Origin: Bacillus thermotolerans
Lineage (GTDB): Bacteria; Bacillota; Bacilli; Bacillales; Domibacillaceae
Length of the DNA stretch: 64,000 nucleotides
Direction: 5' to 3'
NCBI RefSeq assembly: GCF_000812025.2
Contig: NZ_JWJE02000015.1
Coordinates: 1 to 64,000 of the forward strand
Position 1 is the first letter of the stretch; each line of letters opens with the position of its first letter. A model generated the notes under the pieces. The model ran no database searches and was not told where the DNA came from. It saw nothing but the letters and a program-made list of their open reading frames with translations. The position numbers were made by a program, and so were the translations under genes. Positions 26,410 through 35,471 of the stretch are shown here, one piece after another.

Positions 26410-27036
26410 ATGGAGACAAATATATGTGCTGTTATTCTTGCTGCAGGCCGCTCTTCCCGAATGGGAACATTAAAACAACTCCTGCCCCTTGCAGGGCGCC
26501 CTATTTTAGAGCATGTGATCCAGCGGGTTTTAGAAGAAAACTTTTCTAAAGTGATTGCTGTGATCGGCTGTCAAGCTGATGCCGTTCAGGAAGCCATCCA
26601 TATTGACGACGACCGGTTTCAGTGGGTGATAAATAAAGATTACCAACTAGGGCAGAGCTCGTCTTTGAAGCTTGGCCTGGATCATCTTGCTCCGAACGAC
26701 ATGAACGTCATGGTGTTCCTTGGTGACCTTCCGTTCATAACGAAGGAAACTGTTCATTCTATTTATGAAACCGGCCGGACTATGCTCACTGCTTACAGTG
26801 AGCCTTTTGTACTTCGTCCTGATTACGAAGGAAGAGCAGGCCACCCCGTCTTTTTTGGCCTCGCAGAGAAGGGGTTTTTTCATCGTTTACAAGGTGATGA
26901 AGGGGCAAAACCTCTCCTAAAGACCATCCAAACTCATCGGTATATACGTGTTCAAGATGAAGGAGTTGTATTCGATATTGATACCCCTGCCGCTTATGAA
27001 CAGGCGAAAGAGAAAAGAAGTATCAATAATATATAA
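26410..27036 (+). CDS. mocA: Molybdenum cofactor cytidylyltransferase (MocA family)
   Basis: A 208-residue nucleotidyltransferase with the MobA/MocA signature AAGRSSRMGTLKQLLPLAG and the later FLGDLPFITKETV and GRAGHPVFFG motifs. MocA adds CMP to form molybdopterin cytosine dinucleotide, the cofactor form used by CO dehydrogenase and xanthine-dehydrogenase-like bacterial enzymes. It starts right after the XdhC stop, so it is part of the same maturation operon. It supports an MCD-type cofactor for the hydroxylase. Confidence 0.88.
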   Translation: METNICAVILAAGRSSRMGTLKQLLPLAGRPILEHVIQRVLEENFSKVIAVIGCQADAVQEAIHIDDDRFQWVINKDYQLGQSSSLKLGLDHLAPNDMNVMVFLGDLPFITKETVHSIYETGRTMLTAYSEPFVLRPDYEGRAGHPVFFGLAEKGFFHRLQGDEGAKPLLKTIQTHRYIRVQDEGVVFDIDTPAAYEQAKEKRSINNI

Positions 27037-27109
27037 AGAAAATTTAAAATAGTCCATCAAAAGTATTATACTCGTCTTATAGCAGTTATTTTGTGTTGGG
27101 AGGGATAGC

Positions 27110-29161
27110 GTGATTATTTGGAAGGATATCCTTAGACCAATCACTGTCGTCGTTGGCGAGGAAAGTACTTTAAAAGAAGTGATTCACCAGTTAGTTGAGC
27201 ATAAAACGGATACGGCTTTTATTAAACAGGGGTCTGCGCTTTCCGGCTATTGCACTATCTACTCCTTAATGGAGCAGGCGGCACAAGCGGGAAAACTTAA
27301 CGAGCCAGTCGCCTATAAAACAGATATGTTAAAAGTATCTCAATTATCCTCGGTAGAGTTCTCGCATAACATTTCCGTCGTTATAGGAGAAGACATTCAT
27401 AAACGAGCTTCAGGATATATAACGGTGAAGGAAGCAAAGGACCGAATTAATGAATTGCAGCTTAAGCAGATGAATCAATTGCTGCATGGATCAGGAATCG
27501 GAATTATTAAAACAAATGTTCATTATGAAATTGAATTTATGAACGAAACGGCAGAAAGAATTTTAGGAATGCCCAGCTCCTTTTTGCTGAATAGAAATTA
27601 CAGAACACTGCTGACGGCAGATAAAGATATAGCGCGCGTCATGTCTGGAGAAACCCTTATGAATGTAAATAGCGGGCTTAATTTCAAGCAAATGAGCGGA
27701 AACTTTTACCCGATTAAAACAGATGGGAAAGTCTCAGGTCTGGCGCATATGTTTTTCTTGCGTGAAGAATTTGAAGGCGCTGTGCAGGAATTGGAATTCG
27801 TCCGCCAGTTATATTCCGATTTGCAGGCCGTATATGCCTCCTCTCAAGAGCAAATCCTTGTAATCGATAAAGAAGGAAGAATATTGAGGGTAGCCGGCCT
27901 TTTTTTAAAGAAGTTTTGGAGAGTAGACCAGCCTGAAAAAATTATCGGACGGTACATAAGTGAATTTACAAGCAAAAATATTTTTCAGCCGAACATATTT
28001 GAACTGTGTGTGAAGCGGAAGAAAGAGGTAAAAGCCATTCAGGAATCGGCTGGAAATAGAAAAATATGGTCAGTGGCAACTCCTGTTTATTACGAGGGAG
28101 AATTAGAAAAAGTAGTCATCTTGTCAAAAGACGTTTCAGAAGAGCAGAATGGCCATCTTTATAAGAAAGATTCTTCTAAAACAACTATTGCGGATAGGTT
28201 TGCTTCAGCGAGTCTGCAAGGACAGCAGCTTATTTACCGCTCACCGAAAATAGAGAGTCTTCTCGGCACGCTGGCACGAGTGGCTGAGATGAATTCAACG
28301 GTTCTTCTGGAAGGAGAATCAGGGGTAGGAAAAGAAGTGTTTGCCCATAAAATTCATTCGCTAAGCACGCGTAAGGATCAGCCTCTCATCCGAGTCAATT
28401 GCGGAGCTATCCCAGAGCAGTTAATTGAAAGTGAATTATTTGGCTATGAAAGAGGAGCTTTTACCGGGGCAGACAGGAATGGAAAAATAGGTTTTTTTGA
28501 GACAGCTCATAACGGTACGATTTTTCTTGATGAAGTGGGAGAGCTTCCTCTAAACATGCAGGTAAAACTGCTGCGTGTTTTACAAGAACGGGAGATAACG
28601 AGAATTGGCGGCACAAAAACCATTCCTGTAGATGTACGAATTATTGCCGCCACTAATAAAGATTTAAAGAGAATGGTACAAATGGGAGAGTTCAGGGAGG
28701 ACTTGTATTATCGGCTGAATGTCATTCCTCTTTGTATTCCGCCGCTCCGGGAAAGAAAGGAAGATATATTTACTTTATCTATCTTCTTTCTGGAAAAATT
28801 TAAGCAAATATATGAGATAGAGAAAAGCTTTACACCTGAGGCAATTGATGTGCTTGAAGCGTATGATTGGCCAGGAAATGTGCGCGAGCTCCAAAATATT
28901 ATTGAAAGACTCATAGTAATCAGTGAAGAGGAGTGGATTCACCGTGAAGACGTGATTAAATGTCTTTATGGTGATGAACAAAAAAGGGAGAATGCGCCAT
29001 TCACCCTCGAGTTAATGCCATTAAAGGAAGCAGTAGAGAAGCTGGAAACGCAGTTGATTCTGCAAGGTATAAGAAAATACGGAACAGCTGCCAAAGTGTC
29101 AGAGGTGCTGGGAGTAAGCCCGGCGACCATCAGCCGGAGAATGAAGAAACTAAAGGAATAG
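27110..29161 (+). CDS. Sigma-54-dependent transcriptional activator with CBS-like and PAS sensor region
   Basis: A 683-residue enhancer-binding protein. The N-terminal 110 residues look CBS-like (LKEVIHQLVEHKTDTAFIK), followed by two PAS-like segments. The AAA+ domain has LEGESGVGKEVFAHK (Walker A), the sigma-54 contact loop GAFTGA, FLDEVGELPLNMQ and YDWPGNVRELQN. A Fis-type helix-turn-helix (TAAKVSEVLGVSPATISRRMK) ends the protein. It sits between the hydroxylase maturation genes and a second pxpB-pxpC pair. It is the best candidate to bind the paired TTTCA-N4-TGAAAG sites and drive both sigma-54 promoters. The ligand is unknown. Confidence 0.93.
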   Translation: MIIWKDILRPITVVVGEESTLKEVIHQLVEHKTDTAFIKQGSALSGYCTIYSLMEQAAQAGKLNEPVAYKTDMLKVSQLSSVEFSHNISVVIGEDIHKRASGYITVKEAKDRINELQLKQMNQLLHGSGIGIIKTNVHYEIEFMNETAERILGMPSSFLLNRNYRTLLTADKDIARVMSGETLMNVNSGLNFKQMSGNFYPIKTDGKVSGLAHMFFLREEFEGAVQELEFVRQLYSDLQAVYASSQEQILVIDKEGRILRVAGLFLKKFWRVDQPEKIIGRYISEFTSKNIFQPNIFELCVKRKKEVKAIQESAGNRKIWSVATPVYYEGELEKVVILSKDVSEEQNGHLYKKDSSKTTIADRFASASLQGQQLIYRSPKIESLLGTLARVAEMNSTVLLEGESGVGKEVFAHKIHSLSTRKDQPLIRVNCGAIPEQLIESELFGYERGAFTGADRNGKIGFFETAHNGTIFLDEVGELPLNMQVKLLRVLQEREITRIGGTKTIPVDVRIIAATNKDLKRMVQMGEFREDLYYRLNVIPLCIPPLRERKEDIFTLSIFFLEKFKQIYEIEKSFTPEAIDVLEAYDWPGNVRELQNIIERLIVISEEEWIHREDVIKCLYGDEQKRENAPFTLELMPLKEAVEKLETQLILQGIRKYGTAAKVSEVLGVSPATISRRMKKLKE

Positions 29162-29173
29162 GAGACAACGAGA

Positions 29174-30061
29174 TTGTTTAATCTGCCTGAAACCACGTTC
29201 AATTATGTAGGAGACGAATACATTTATGCGGAAATAACCCGTGATATGAAAGTAGAAAGTAATTTTAAAGCTTTGGCCGTAACGGCGGAGTTAAGAAAGA
29301 GAAATATTCCAGGGATTATTGACATCGTGTCATCCAACGCCTCCTATCTAATTCGTTATAATCCGGAGCTCATATCGGGAAAGGATCTCGTTGATTACAT
29401 AAGAGAGATTGACTTTAACAAAAGTGATCCGACAAGGCTAAGCCTATCGATTCGTGCTGTGGAAATTCCTGTTTGGTATGATGACCCTATTACGAGGGAG
29501 TATTCCCAGCGCTTTAAAGACCGCCACCAGGAGCCTGAGCTGTCTAATTTTGAGTATGTGATGAAATTAAACGGTTTTACAGATAAGGCAGCTTTTATTG
29601 AGAGCCATTCAAGTACACCTTATTTAATTACAATGGTTGGCTTTTTGCCCGGAACCGCGTGGCATTTTCCGTTAGGGGCGACACCTAGTGAAATTATTCA
29701 ATCACCTAAATATAAAAGCCCGAGAACGGATACACCCGAAAGGAGCGTTGGAATCGGAGGTGCGTTTAATGTGATTTATCCGGTTCAGGGACCGGGCAGC
29801 TATCAGCTTATAGGAATGTCGGCTGTTCCGGTGTTTGATTTATCGAACCGGCTAACCGATTTGAAAGACAGCTTATTTTTAGCAAGGCCGGGAGACGTAT
29901 GGAAGTATAGACCGATAGATGAATCAGAATATTTAAGGATTCGAGATGAGGTGAAAAGTGGAGCCTATCGTTACCGCATAAAGGAAGTCAATTTATCGCC
30001 TCTTGAGTATATTAAAAAAGGAAAAGAGTATATTCATGGGTTAATAGGAGGGCTCGGATGA
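29174..30061 (+). CDS. pxpB: Second 5-oxoprolinase subunit B-like protein (KipI family)
   Basis: A 295-residue paralogue of the protein at 9460-10332, sharing the layout TFNYVGDEYIYAEITRDMKVESNFKALAVT in its first part and MVGFLPGTAWHFPLG, PRTDTPERSVGIGG and IYPVQGPGSYQLIG later. A TTG start follows an AGGAG ribosome binding site, 12 bases after the activator gene. No biotin carboxylase, carrier or pxpA lies here, so it may share those partners with the first operon or do something different. Confidence 0.8.
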   Translation: MFNLPETTFNYVGDEYIYAEITRDMKVESNFKALAVTAELRKRNIPGIIDIVSSNASYLIRYNPELISGKDLVDYIREIDFNKSDPTRLSLSIRAVEIPVWYDDPITREYSQRFKDRHQEPELSNFEYVMKLNGFTDKAAFIESHSSTPYLITMVGFLPGTAWHFPLGATPSEIIQSPKYKSPRTDTPERSVGIGGAFNVIYPVQGPGSYQLIGMSAVPVFDLSNRLTDLKDSLFLARPGDVWKYRPIDESEYLRIRDEVKSGAYRYRIKEVNLSPLEYIKKGKEYIHGLIGGLG

Positions 30062-31038
30062 TCGAGATAAAAAAACCGGGTTTGTGGACAACGGTGCAAG
30101 ATATGGGAAGATTAGGGAAGTATCACTTAGGCGTTCCGCCATCGGGGGCAGCGGACAAGTACTCTTTCATGATCGGAAATATGCTTGTCGGAAATCCCGT
30201 TGAATTTGCGGCGCTTGAAATGACTCTTATAGGAGGAGTCATGCAATTTAAAAAGAATACTGTCGCAGCTTTAACGGGCGCACCGATGAAAGCTTATTTA
30301 AATCAGCAGCCCATCCCGTTTTGGGAGGCTTTTACAGTGAAGGAAGGGGACGTTTTGACGATTCAGGAATGCCGGAAAGGAGTGAAAAGCTATCTTTGTG
30401 TTTCAGGCGGTATTCAAGTAAGGGATGTGTTTGGAAGCAAATCTACCTATGAAGCAAGCAAAATTGGAGGTTTTCAAGGCAGGAAGCTTGAAAAAGGGGA
30501 TTGCCTGGAAATTAACGAGCCGCTCCCTGGAGCAGCAAAGCAGGCTGGAAAGTCCCTTCCTTTAGAGTATACCCCGTCATTTGATTCATTCCAGGAGCTG
30601 CGTGTAACACTCGGATTAACAGGCTACTTAGTGAGCGATGAAGGGTTGAAGGCATTCCTAAATTCAGAGTGGAAAGTATCAGTTGAATCCAATCGTGTCG
30701 CTTACCGCTATACAGGCGGAAAAGTATCCTTTACCGAACAGCGTCCGCCGTTCGGTGCGGGAGAAAGCTTTTCGAATGTAGTGGACTTCGCCTATCCGAT
30801 CGGATCGATTATGCTGCCGAATGAAGAAGAACTGATCGTTTTGCATAATGATGCCACCACTGGAGGAGGATTTGTCACTATTGGCACCGTCATCAGCCAA
30901 GATTTAGACCTAATCGCTCAATCAAGGCCACAATCCACTTGCCGGTTTACGGCTGTGACGGTTGACCAGGCGATGGAGGCACGCAAGGAAAGACGGGAAA
31001 AAATCAAAAAGATAGAAACAATATTGGGACGTCAATGA
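30058..31038 (+). CDS. pxpC: Second 5-oxoprolinase subunit C-like / carboxyltransferase protein (KipA family)
   Basis: A 326-residue paralogue of the protein at 10329-11306, with PGLWTTVQDMGRLGKYHLG, VPPSGAADKYSF, LVGNPVEFAALEMT and FGAGESFSNVVDFAYPIGS. It overlaps its pxpB partner by four bases (ATGA), the same coupling as in the first copy, which points to duplication of the pair. It converges on the second activator gene with only nine bases between the stop codons. Confidence 0.83.
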   Translation: MIEIKKPGLWTTVQDMGRLGKYHLGVPPSGAADKYSFMIGNMLVGNPVEFAALEMTLIGGVMQFKKNTVAALTGAPMKAYLNQQPIPFWEAFTVKEGDVLTIQECRKGVKSYLCVSGGIQVRDVFGSKSTYEASKIGGFQGRKLEKGDCLEINEPLPGAAKQAGKSLPLEYTPSFDSFQELRVTLGLTGYLVSDEGLKAFLNSEWKVSVESNRVAYRYTGGKVSFTEQRPPFGAGESFSNVVDFAYPIGSIMLPNEEELIVLHNDATTGGGFVTIGTVISQDLDLIAQSRPQSTCRFTAVTVDQAMEARKERREKIKKIETILGRQ

Positions 31039-31047
31039 TAGAAAGTG

Positions 31048-32502
31048 TCAGTTGTCTTTCGGCCGTCGGTACGTCATACCGAGCCTCTTCATCCTCCGAA
31101 TTAAATTGGAATGGTCAATTCCGAGCAATTTAGCGGCTGAGCGCAGGCTGGTAGAGGCGTGCAGAGCACGCAAAATTTGCTGTGATTCAAATAAAGTGAG
31201 CGCTTCTTTCAAATTTAAATTATTCGTAGCAGAAGGGGCTTCTTTCTGCCTTAAAACGGCGGCATCGACTTGGCTTTTGTCTTTCATATGGTCGGGAAGG
31301 TCTCTTGATGTGATGGAATCGGATGAAGTAGAGACGACAAGAAACTCAATGACATTCTTTAGCTCACGAATATTTCCAGGCCATGGGTAATGAGTTAGAA
31401 CTTCTTTTGCACTGGAAGATAAGTGCTTTCGTAAGCCGTACTGCTGGCAAAAGTGATGCATGTAATAATCAATGAGCGGGGCAATATCTCCTTTTCGCTT
31501 AGAAAGCGGCTGAATCGGCAAATGTATAACATTAATCCGATACCATAGGTCTTCGCGGAATTGTTTGTGGTGAACGAGTGTTTTTAAATCTTGGTTTGTA
31601 GAACAAATCAGCCGGAATGATAGTTGTCTAGGCTTGGTATCTCCTATGCGGGTAACAGCCTGGTCCTGGAGCACGCGCAGCAATTTCGCCTGCATGGGCA
31701 AAGGGAGTTCACCTATTTCGTCGAGTAAAAGAGTGCCATGATTCGCTTGTTCAAAGAGGCCGGGCTTCCCTTCTTTTTTTGCACCGGTAAAGGCCCCGTT
31801 GCTGTAGCCAAACAGCTCTGACTCAAACAATTCGGCTGGAATAGCGGCGCAATTGACCTTCACAAAGGAGTGCTTGTTTTGCGGGCTGTGATGGTGAATG
31901 TAGCTCGCGAGTACTTCCTTTCCGGTTCCGGATGGTCCGGTGATTAAAACGGGAGTAGGAAAAGCAGCAATCTGCTTGGCTTTCTCAGCTAAGCTTCTCA
32001 TTTCGGCACTATTAAATACAAAAGGAGCCTCTTCCGGCTGGCTGGCAGAAGTAATAGGTGAAGGGGTTGTCTCTTTTTGCTCTGCCTTTTTAATCTGGTT
32101 TTGAAGATGGTTCAAATAGGTTAAATCACGAACGCTGGTGACGACCATTTTTACTTTTTGGTCATCATCCAATACAGGTGTAGCGGTCGCTACGAAATAT
32201 TTACGCTTTTTAATTCTTTGCATAATCGTCGTTGTTTTTTTGGATTGAAGAGCCATATAGGCAGCAGAACGGTCAAAGTATTCAACGAATACTAAATCTC
32301 TAATATTCTTGCCGACGACTTCTTCGCGGGAAATGCCGGTCATCTCTTCATAGGCTGTATTTACCTCTAGTGTGACACCTTGTGGATCGACAACATAAAG
32401 TCCGTCAGAAGAGAAGTTAATAATCGTCCGCAGCTGTTCGTTCATCTCTTCTAAGCTTTGTATGCGTTCTATTAACTTGCTTGAGGTGGTGTCCATTTGC
32501 AT
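31048..32502 (-). CDS. Sigma-54-dependent activator with PAS domain
   Basis: About 484 residues: a short coiled N-terminus, one PAS domain (IINFSSDGLYVVDPQGVTLE), a AAA+ domain with ITGPSGTGKEVLASY and GAFTGA, LLLDEIGELPLPMQ and YPWPGNIRELKN, and a Fis-type helix-turn-helix (SAAKLLGIDHSNLIRRMK). I choose the ATG at 32502 (or 32496) after AAAGGAG. An open frame continues to 32553 but would run through palindromes that look regulatory. It is divergent from an iron alcohol dehydrogenase with its own sigma-54 promoter, which it probably controls. Confidence 0.92.
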   Translation of the reverse strand: MQMDTTSSKLIERIQSLEEMNEQLRTIINFSSDGLYVVDPQGVTLEVNTAYEEMTGISREEVVGKNIRDLVFVEYFDRSAAYMALQSKKTTTIMQRIKKRKYFVATATPVLDDDQKVKMVVTSVRDLTYLNHLQNQIKKAEQKETTPSPITSASQPEEAPFVFNSAEMRSLAEKAKQIAAFPTPVLITGPSGTGKEVLASYIHHHSPQNKHSFVKVNCAAIPAELFESELFGYSNGAFTGAKKEGKPGLFEQANHGTLLLDEIGELPLPMQAKLLRVLQDQAVTRIGDTKPRQLSFRLICSTNQDLKTLVHHKQFREDLWYRINVIHLPIQPLSKRKGDIAPLIDYYMHHFCQQYGLRKHLSSSAKEVLTHYPWPGNIRELKNVIEFLVVSTSSDSITSRDLPDHMKDKSQVDAAVLRQKEAPSATNNLNLKEALTLFESQQILRALHASTSLRSAAKLLGIDHSNLIRRMKRLGMTYRRPKDN

Positions 32503-32525
32503 ACTCTCCTTTGGAGTTATTTCAG

Positions 32526-32583
32526 CACCGATTTGGTGTTTAAATAACACCATTACTCATGTTTTTATCAAATAATCTGATAA
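32526..32583 (+). promoter_or_regulatory. Cluster of inverted repeats before the alcohol dehydrogenase promoter
   Basis: GGTGTT-TAAAT-AACACC (32535-32551) is a perfect dyad, preceded by the overlapping CACC-GATTT-GGTG (32527-32539). TTATCA-N7-TGATAA lies at 32565-32583. They differ from the TTTCA-N4-TGAAAG sites, which fits a separate activator. Confidence 0.55.
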
Positions 32584-32601
32584 TTGTCAATATTTTAAAT
32601 T

Positions 32602-32617
32602 TGGCACCAATCTTGTA
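32602..32617 (+). promoter_or_regulatory. Sigma-54 promoter of the iron alcohol dehydrogenase gene
   Basis: TGGCAC-CAATC-TTGTA has the GG-N10-GT arrangement, one change from the consensus TTGCA at the -12 box. It lies about 50 bases before the start codon and opposite the activator gene. Confidence 0.8.
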
Positions 32618-32664
32618 TATAGTATGGCATGTAAGGTTGATTTTAAAAAAAGGAGAGATGGATC

Positions 32665-33867
32665 ATGCCTGTTCTTGATTTGCCGAGACATATTGTCATT
32701 GAAAGTGGTGCTTTAAACAAATTAGATGAGCTGATGGCTGCACAAGGCAGTAAACGAGTATTAGTAGTAATGGATTCTTTTCTGGCAAATCCTCCGATCA
32801 ATTTACATGAGAAGGTAGTTCGTGTCCTGCGAAAAAGCGGAATTGAAAGCACCTTATTTAGCGATTATGTCGGTGAACCAACAACAAGAAACGTAGAAGA
32901 GGCAGTGAAGCAGCTGCAAACGTTTGAAGCGGATGGTGTCATAGCGATTGGCGGGGGAAGTGCAATTGACTTAGCCAAAGCAGCAGCTGTATTCGGAGCA
33001 AATAACGAGATAAAGTGGGACGAAATTGCCCGCCAGCGAAAGCTGGACCGGCTGCCTCTGCTTGCTGTCCCGACAACGGCGGGAACAGGATCAGAAGCAA
33101 CAAAAATCATGGTGATCACGAACCTGGAAACGAACGTGAAAATGAATCCAAGCCACCCAAATCTTATTCCTGATGCAGCAGTGTTGGACCCTGATCTCAC
33201 GCTTAGCTTGCCGGTCCATTTTACCGCCTATACTGGACTGGACGCCCTTACTCATGCGATTGAAGCCTATGTATCTAACCGGGCTTCCTCAATGACAGAT
33301 CTATTTGCATTGAAAGCTATTCATGAAATAGGCCGTGCCCTGCCAAAGATAATGAAGGATGGAAAGGATAAAGAAGCGCGAAAAGAATTAATACTTGCTA
33401 GCTGCTATGCAGGGGTTGCTTTTTCGAATGCATCTACCAACCTAGCACATGCTGCTGGAAGACCTCTTGGCGCCCGTTTTCATATCCCTCATGGACTAAG
33501 CGTAGCGATGCTGCTTCCGTTTGTTTTAAGATTTGGTGTTGAATCGTGCAAGGAACGTTATGCGGATATCGCGGTTGCTTTAGGAGAGCCTTCATCCTTA
33601 TCGACAGAAGAGCTGGCGAAAAGCGCTATTCGAAGGATTGATAGATATAATGAAGCCTTTAGCATTTGGAAGGACGCTCGAAAGTATATTCAACCGGAAC
33701 AGCTAGTCGAAGAAATTCCTGCCCTTACAGCTGATGCCTTATCCGGAAATGGGATTCTTACAAATCGGAAGGTGCCTAATGAACATGATATCCAAGTAAT
33801 TTTTCATATGCTGGCCGAAAAGCTGACGACAGTGGATGAAAAAAGTGTCGGAGCAACGATGAAATAA
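32665..33867 (+). CDS. Iron-containing (group III) alcohol dehydrogenase
   Basis: A 400-residue NAD(P)- and metal-dependent alcohol dehydrogenase. The nucleotide motif GGGSAID is at residues 96-102. The metal site region TGLDALTHAIEAYVS and HIPHGLSVAMLLPFVL carry the conserved Asp and His ligands. It likely interconverts an alcohol or hydroxy acid and its carbonyl. A AAGGAGAG ribosome binding site precedes the ATG. Control by a sigma-54 promoter and the divergent PAS activator means it answers a specific signal. Its link with the MFS gene that follows suggests uptake and oxidation of the same compound. Confidence 0.9.
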   Translation: MPVLDLPRHIVIESGALNKLDELMAAQGSKRVLVVMDSFLANPPINLHEKVVRVLRKSGIESTLFSDYVGEPTTRNVEEAVKQLQTFEADGVIAIGGGSAIDLAKAAAVFGANNEIKWDEIARQRKLDRLPLLAVPTTAGTGSEATKIMVITNLETNVKMNPSHPNLIPDAAVLDPDLTLSLPVHFTAYTGLDALTHAIEAYVSNRASSMTDLFALKAIHEIGRALPKIMKDGKDKEARKELILASCYAGVAFSNASTNLAHAAGRPLGARFHIPHGLSVAMLLPFVLRFGVESCKERYADIAVALGEPSSLSTEELAKSAIRRIDRYNEAFSIWKDARKYIQPEQLVEEIPALTADALSGNGILTNRKVPNEHDIQVIFHMLAEKLTTVDEKSVGATMK

Positions 33868-33884
33868 TCGTTTTATTTGGAATT

Positions 33885-33898
33885 TGAAAGCGCTTACT
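33885..33898 (+). promoter_or_regulatory. Candidate cre (CcpA) site between alcohol dehydrogenase and MFS genes
   Basis: TGAAAGCGCTTACT keeps the AAGCGCTT core of the catabolite response element, lying 17 bases after the dehydrogenase stop and 70 bases before the transporter start. Confidence 0.55.
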
Positions 33899-33968
33899 AA
33901 AACAGGAGTAAATGGAACCGGCCGAGAAAGGTGAAGAGTAGTCAAATCTAAAACGAGGTGGGAAGACA

Positions 33969-35300
33969 ATGAGCAAAGCAGAAGGAAGGATGCTGAAGCG
34001 GGTCGTTGGTGCGAGTCTGATCGGTTCAACTATTGAGTGGTATGACTTTTTCCTTTACGGAGTGGTCGCGGGCATTGTGTTTAACCATTTATATTTTCCA
34101 AGCGATGATCCTTTTGTCTCTACCTTACTGGCATATGCCACATTTGCTGTCGGCTTTATTGCTCGGCCGGTCGGAGGAGTGATCTTTGGACACTTCGGGG
34201 ATAAAGTGGGCAGGAAGAGCATGCTGATTTTAACGCTGTCCATTATGGGGGGAAGCACATTTTTGATCGCCTTTATTCCAAGTTATGAACAGATTGGCGT
34301 TTGGGCACCTGTTCTATTGCTTCTCATGCGCATCATGCAAGGCATTGGCTTAGGTGGAGAATGGGGTGGGGCCGTTCTTATGGCTTACGAGCATGCTCCG
34401 GCCTCAAGGAAAGGATTCTATGCCAGCTTTCCGCAAATTGGTTTGTCTATAGGCCTCCTGTTAGCTTCCGGCGTTGTTGGTCTCCTTTCCTTTACTTTAA
34501 CGGAAGCGCAATTTATGGCTTGGGGATGGCGGGTCGCCTTCGGTCTTAGTGCAGCATTAATTTTCTTAGGTATGTGGATCCGTTTAAACGTAACGGAATC
34601 ACCTGAGTTTAAGGAAGTGAAGGAGACGAAGAAGGAGTCTAAAATTCCGATCAAGGAAATGTGGCACAACAACACAAAAAACGTTCTTGCCGGTATGGGG
34701 GCAAGATACATTGACGGTGTATTCTTCAATGTCATGGGTGTCTTCTCGATTACTTACTTGACGGCGAATTTGAACATTTCCCGAACGGATGCTTTGCTTG
34801 GTGTGTCGATTGCTGCATTCATTATGTGTTTCTTTATCCCATTTTTTGGCTATGTATCGGACCGTATCGGAAGAACACGTACCTATTGGATCGGCAGCCT
34901 CATCACTGGTTTTTCTGCTTTGCCGGCTTTCTGGCTGATGTCGCAAAGCGGCGGCAACATTACCGTCATCTGGCTATCTATTATCATTCCATTTGGCATT
35001 TTCTATGCGGCCGTCTATGGTCCGGAAGCTGCTTTATTTGCTGAGTTGTTTGATGCCAAGGTGAGATACACGGGCATGTCATTTGTGTATCAATTCTCAG
35101 GTATCTTCGCTAGCGGATTAACACCAATGATCGCTACCACACTCTTAAATTATAATAATGGAGACCCATTCTTCTTGACGATGTATGTCGTTGCTGTCGG
35201 AATCATCAGTGCGATCTCCGTAAGGTTCATTCAGCTCCGGCAAGGGCAGCAGGAAAGCAAAAAGGAGAGTGGAGATCATATAGAACCAACGGGAAGTTGA
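33969..35300 (+). CDS. MFS transporter, metabolite:H+ symporter family
   Basis: A 443-residue membrane protein with about 12 hydrophobic helices. The opening GASLIGSTIEWYDFFLYG, FIARPVGGVIFGHFGDKVGRKSML and the RIMQGIGLGGEWGGAVLM block are typical of the metabolite:H+ symporter subfamily (ShiA, KgtP and related), which take up organic acids such as shikimate, 2-oxoglutarate or aromatic acids. The substrate is unknown. The ATG has a GAGGTGGG ribosome binding site. It lies 101 bases after the alcohol dehydrogenase gene and ends in a strong terminator, so the two can form one unit. Confidence 0.9.
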   Translation: MSKAEGRMLKRVVGASLIGSTIEWYDFFLYGVVAGIVFNHLYFPSDDPFVSTLLAYATFAVGFIARPVGGVIFGHFGDKVGRKSMLILTLSIMGGSTFLIAFIPSYEQIGVWAPVLLLLMRIMQGIGLGGEWGGAVLMAYEHAPASRKGFYASFPQIGLSIGLLLASGVVGLLSFTLTEAQFMAWGWRVAFGLSAALIFLGMWIRLNVTESPEFKEVKETKKESKIPIKEMWHNNTKNVLAGMGARYIDGVFFNVMGVFSITYLTANLNISRTDALLGVSIAAFIMCFFIPFFGYVSDRIGRTRTYWIGSLITGFSALPAFWLMSQSGGNITVIWLSIIIPFGIFYAAVYGPEAALFAELFDAKVRYTGMSFVYQFSGIFASGLTPMIATTLLNYNNGDPFFLTMYVVAVGIISAISVRFIQLRQGQQESKKESGDHIEPTGS

Positions 35301-35316
35301 CTAATAGAAGAATGAA

Positions 35317-35358
35317 GCCTGCTTTGGCCTCTTTATGGGGCTAAAGCAGGCATTTTTT
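35317..35358 (+). terminator. Terminator of the alcohol dehydrogenase/MFS unit
   Basis: GCCTGCTTT pairs with AAAGCAGGC around a GC-containing loop and is followed by six T. Confidence 0.88.
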
Positions 35359-35471
35359 ATATTGCAGGAATTTTGTTTAAACCATGCCTAAAAGGGTAGA
35401 AAGATCAGTGGAGAATTACTACATAATTAGACATTCATCAAGAGCTCATTGATAAAAGAAAGGATGGTTGC

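Noticed and set aside
32503-32553. Longer N-terminus of the minus-strand sigma-54 activator
   Set aside because: No ribosome binding site at 32553; the extra codons cross dyads that look like operators, and AAAGGAG supports 32502 or 32496.
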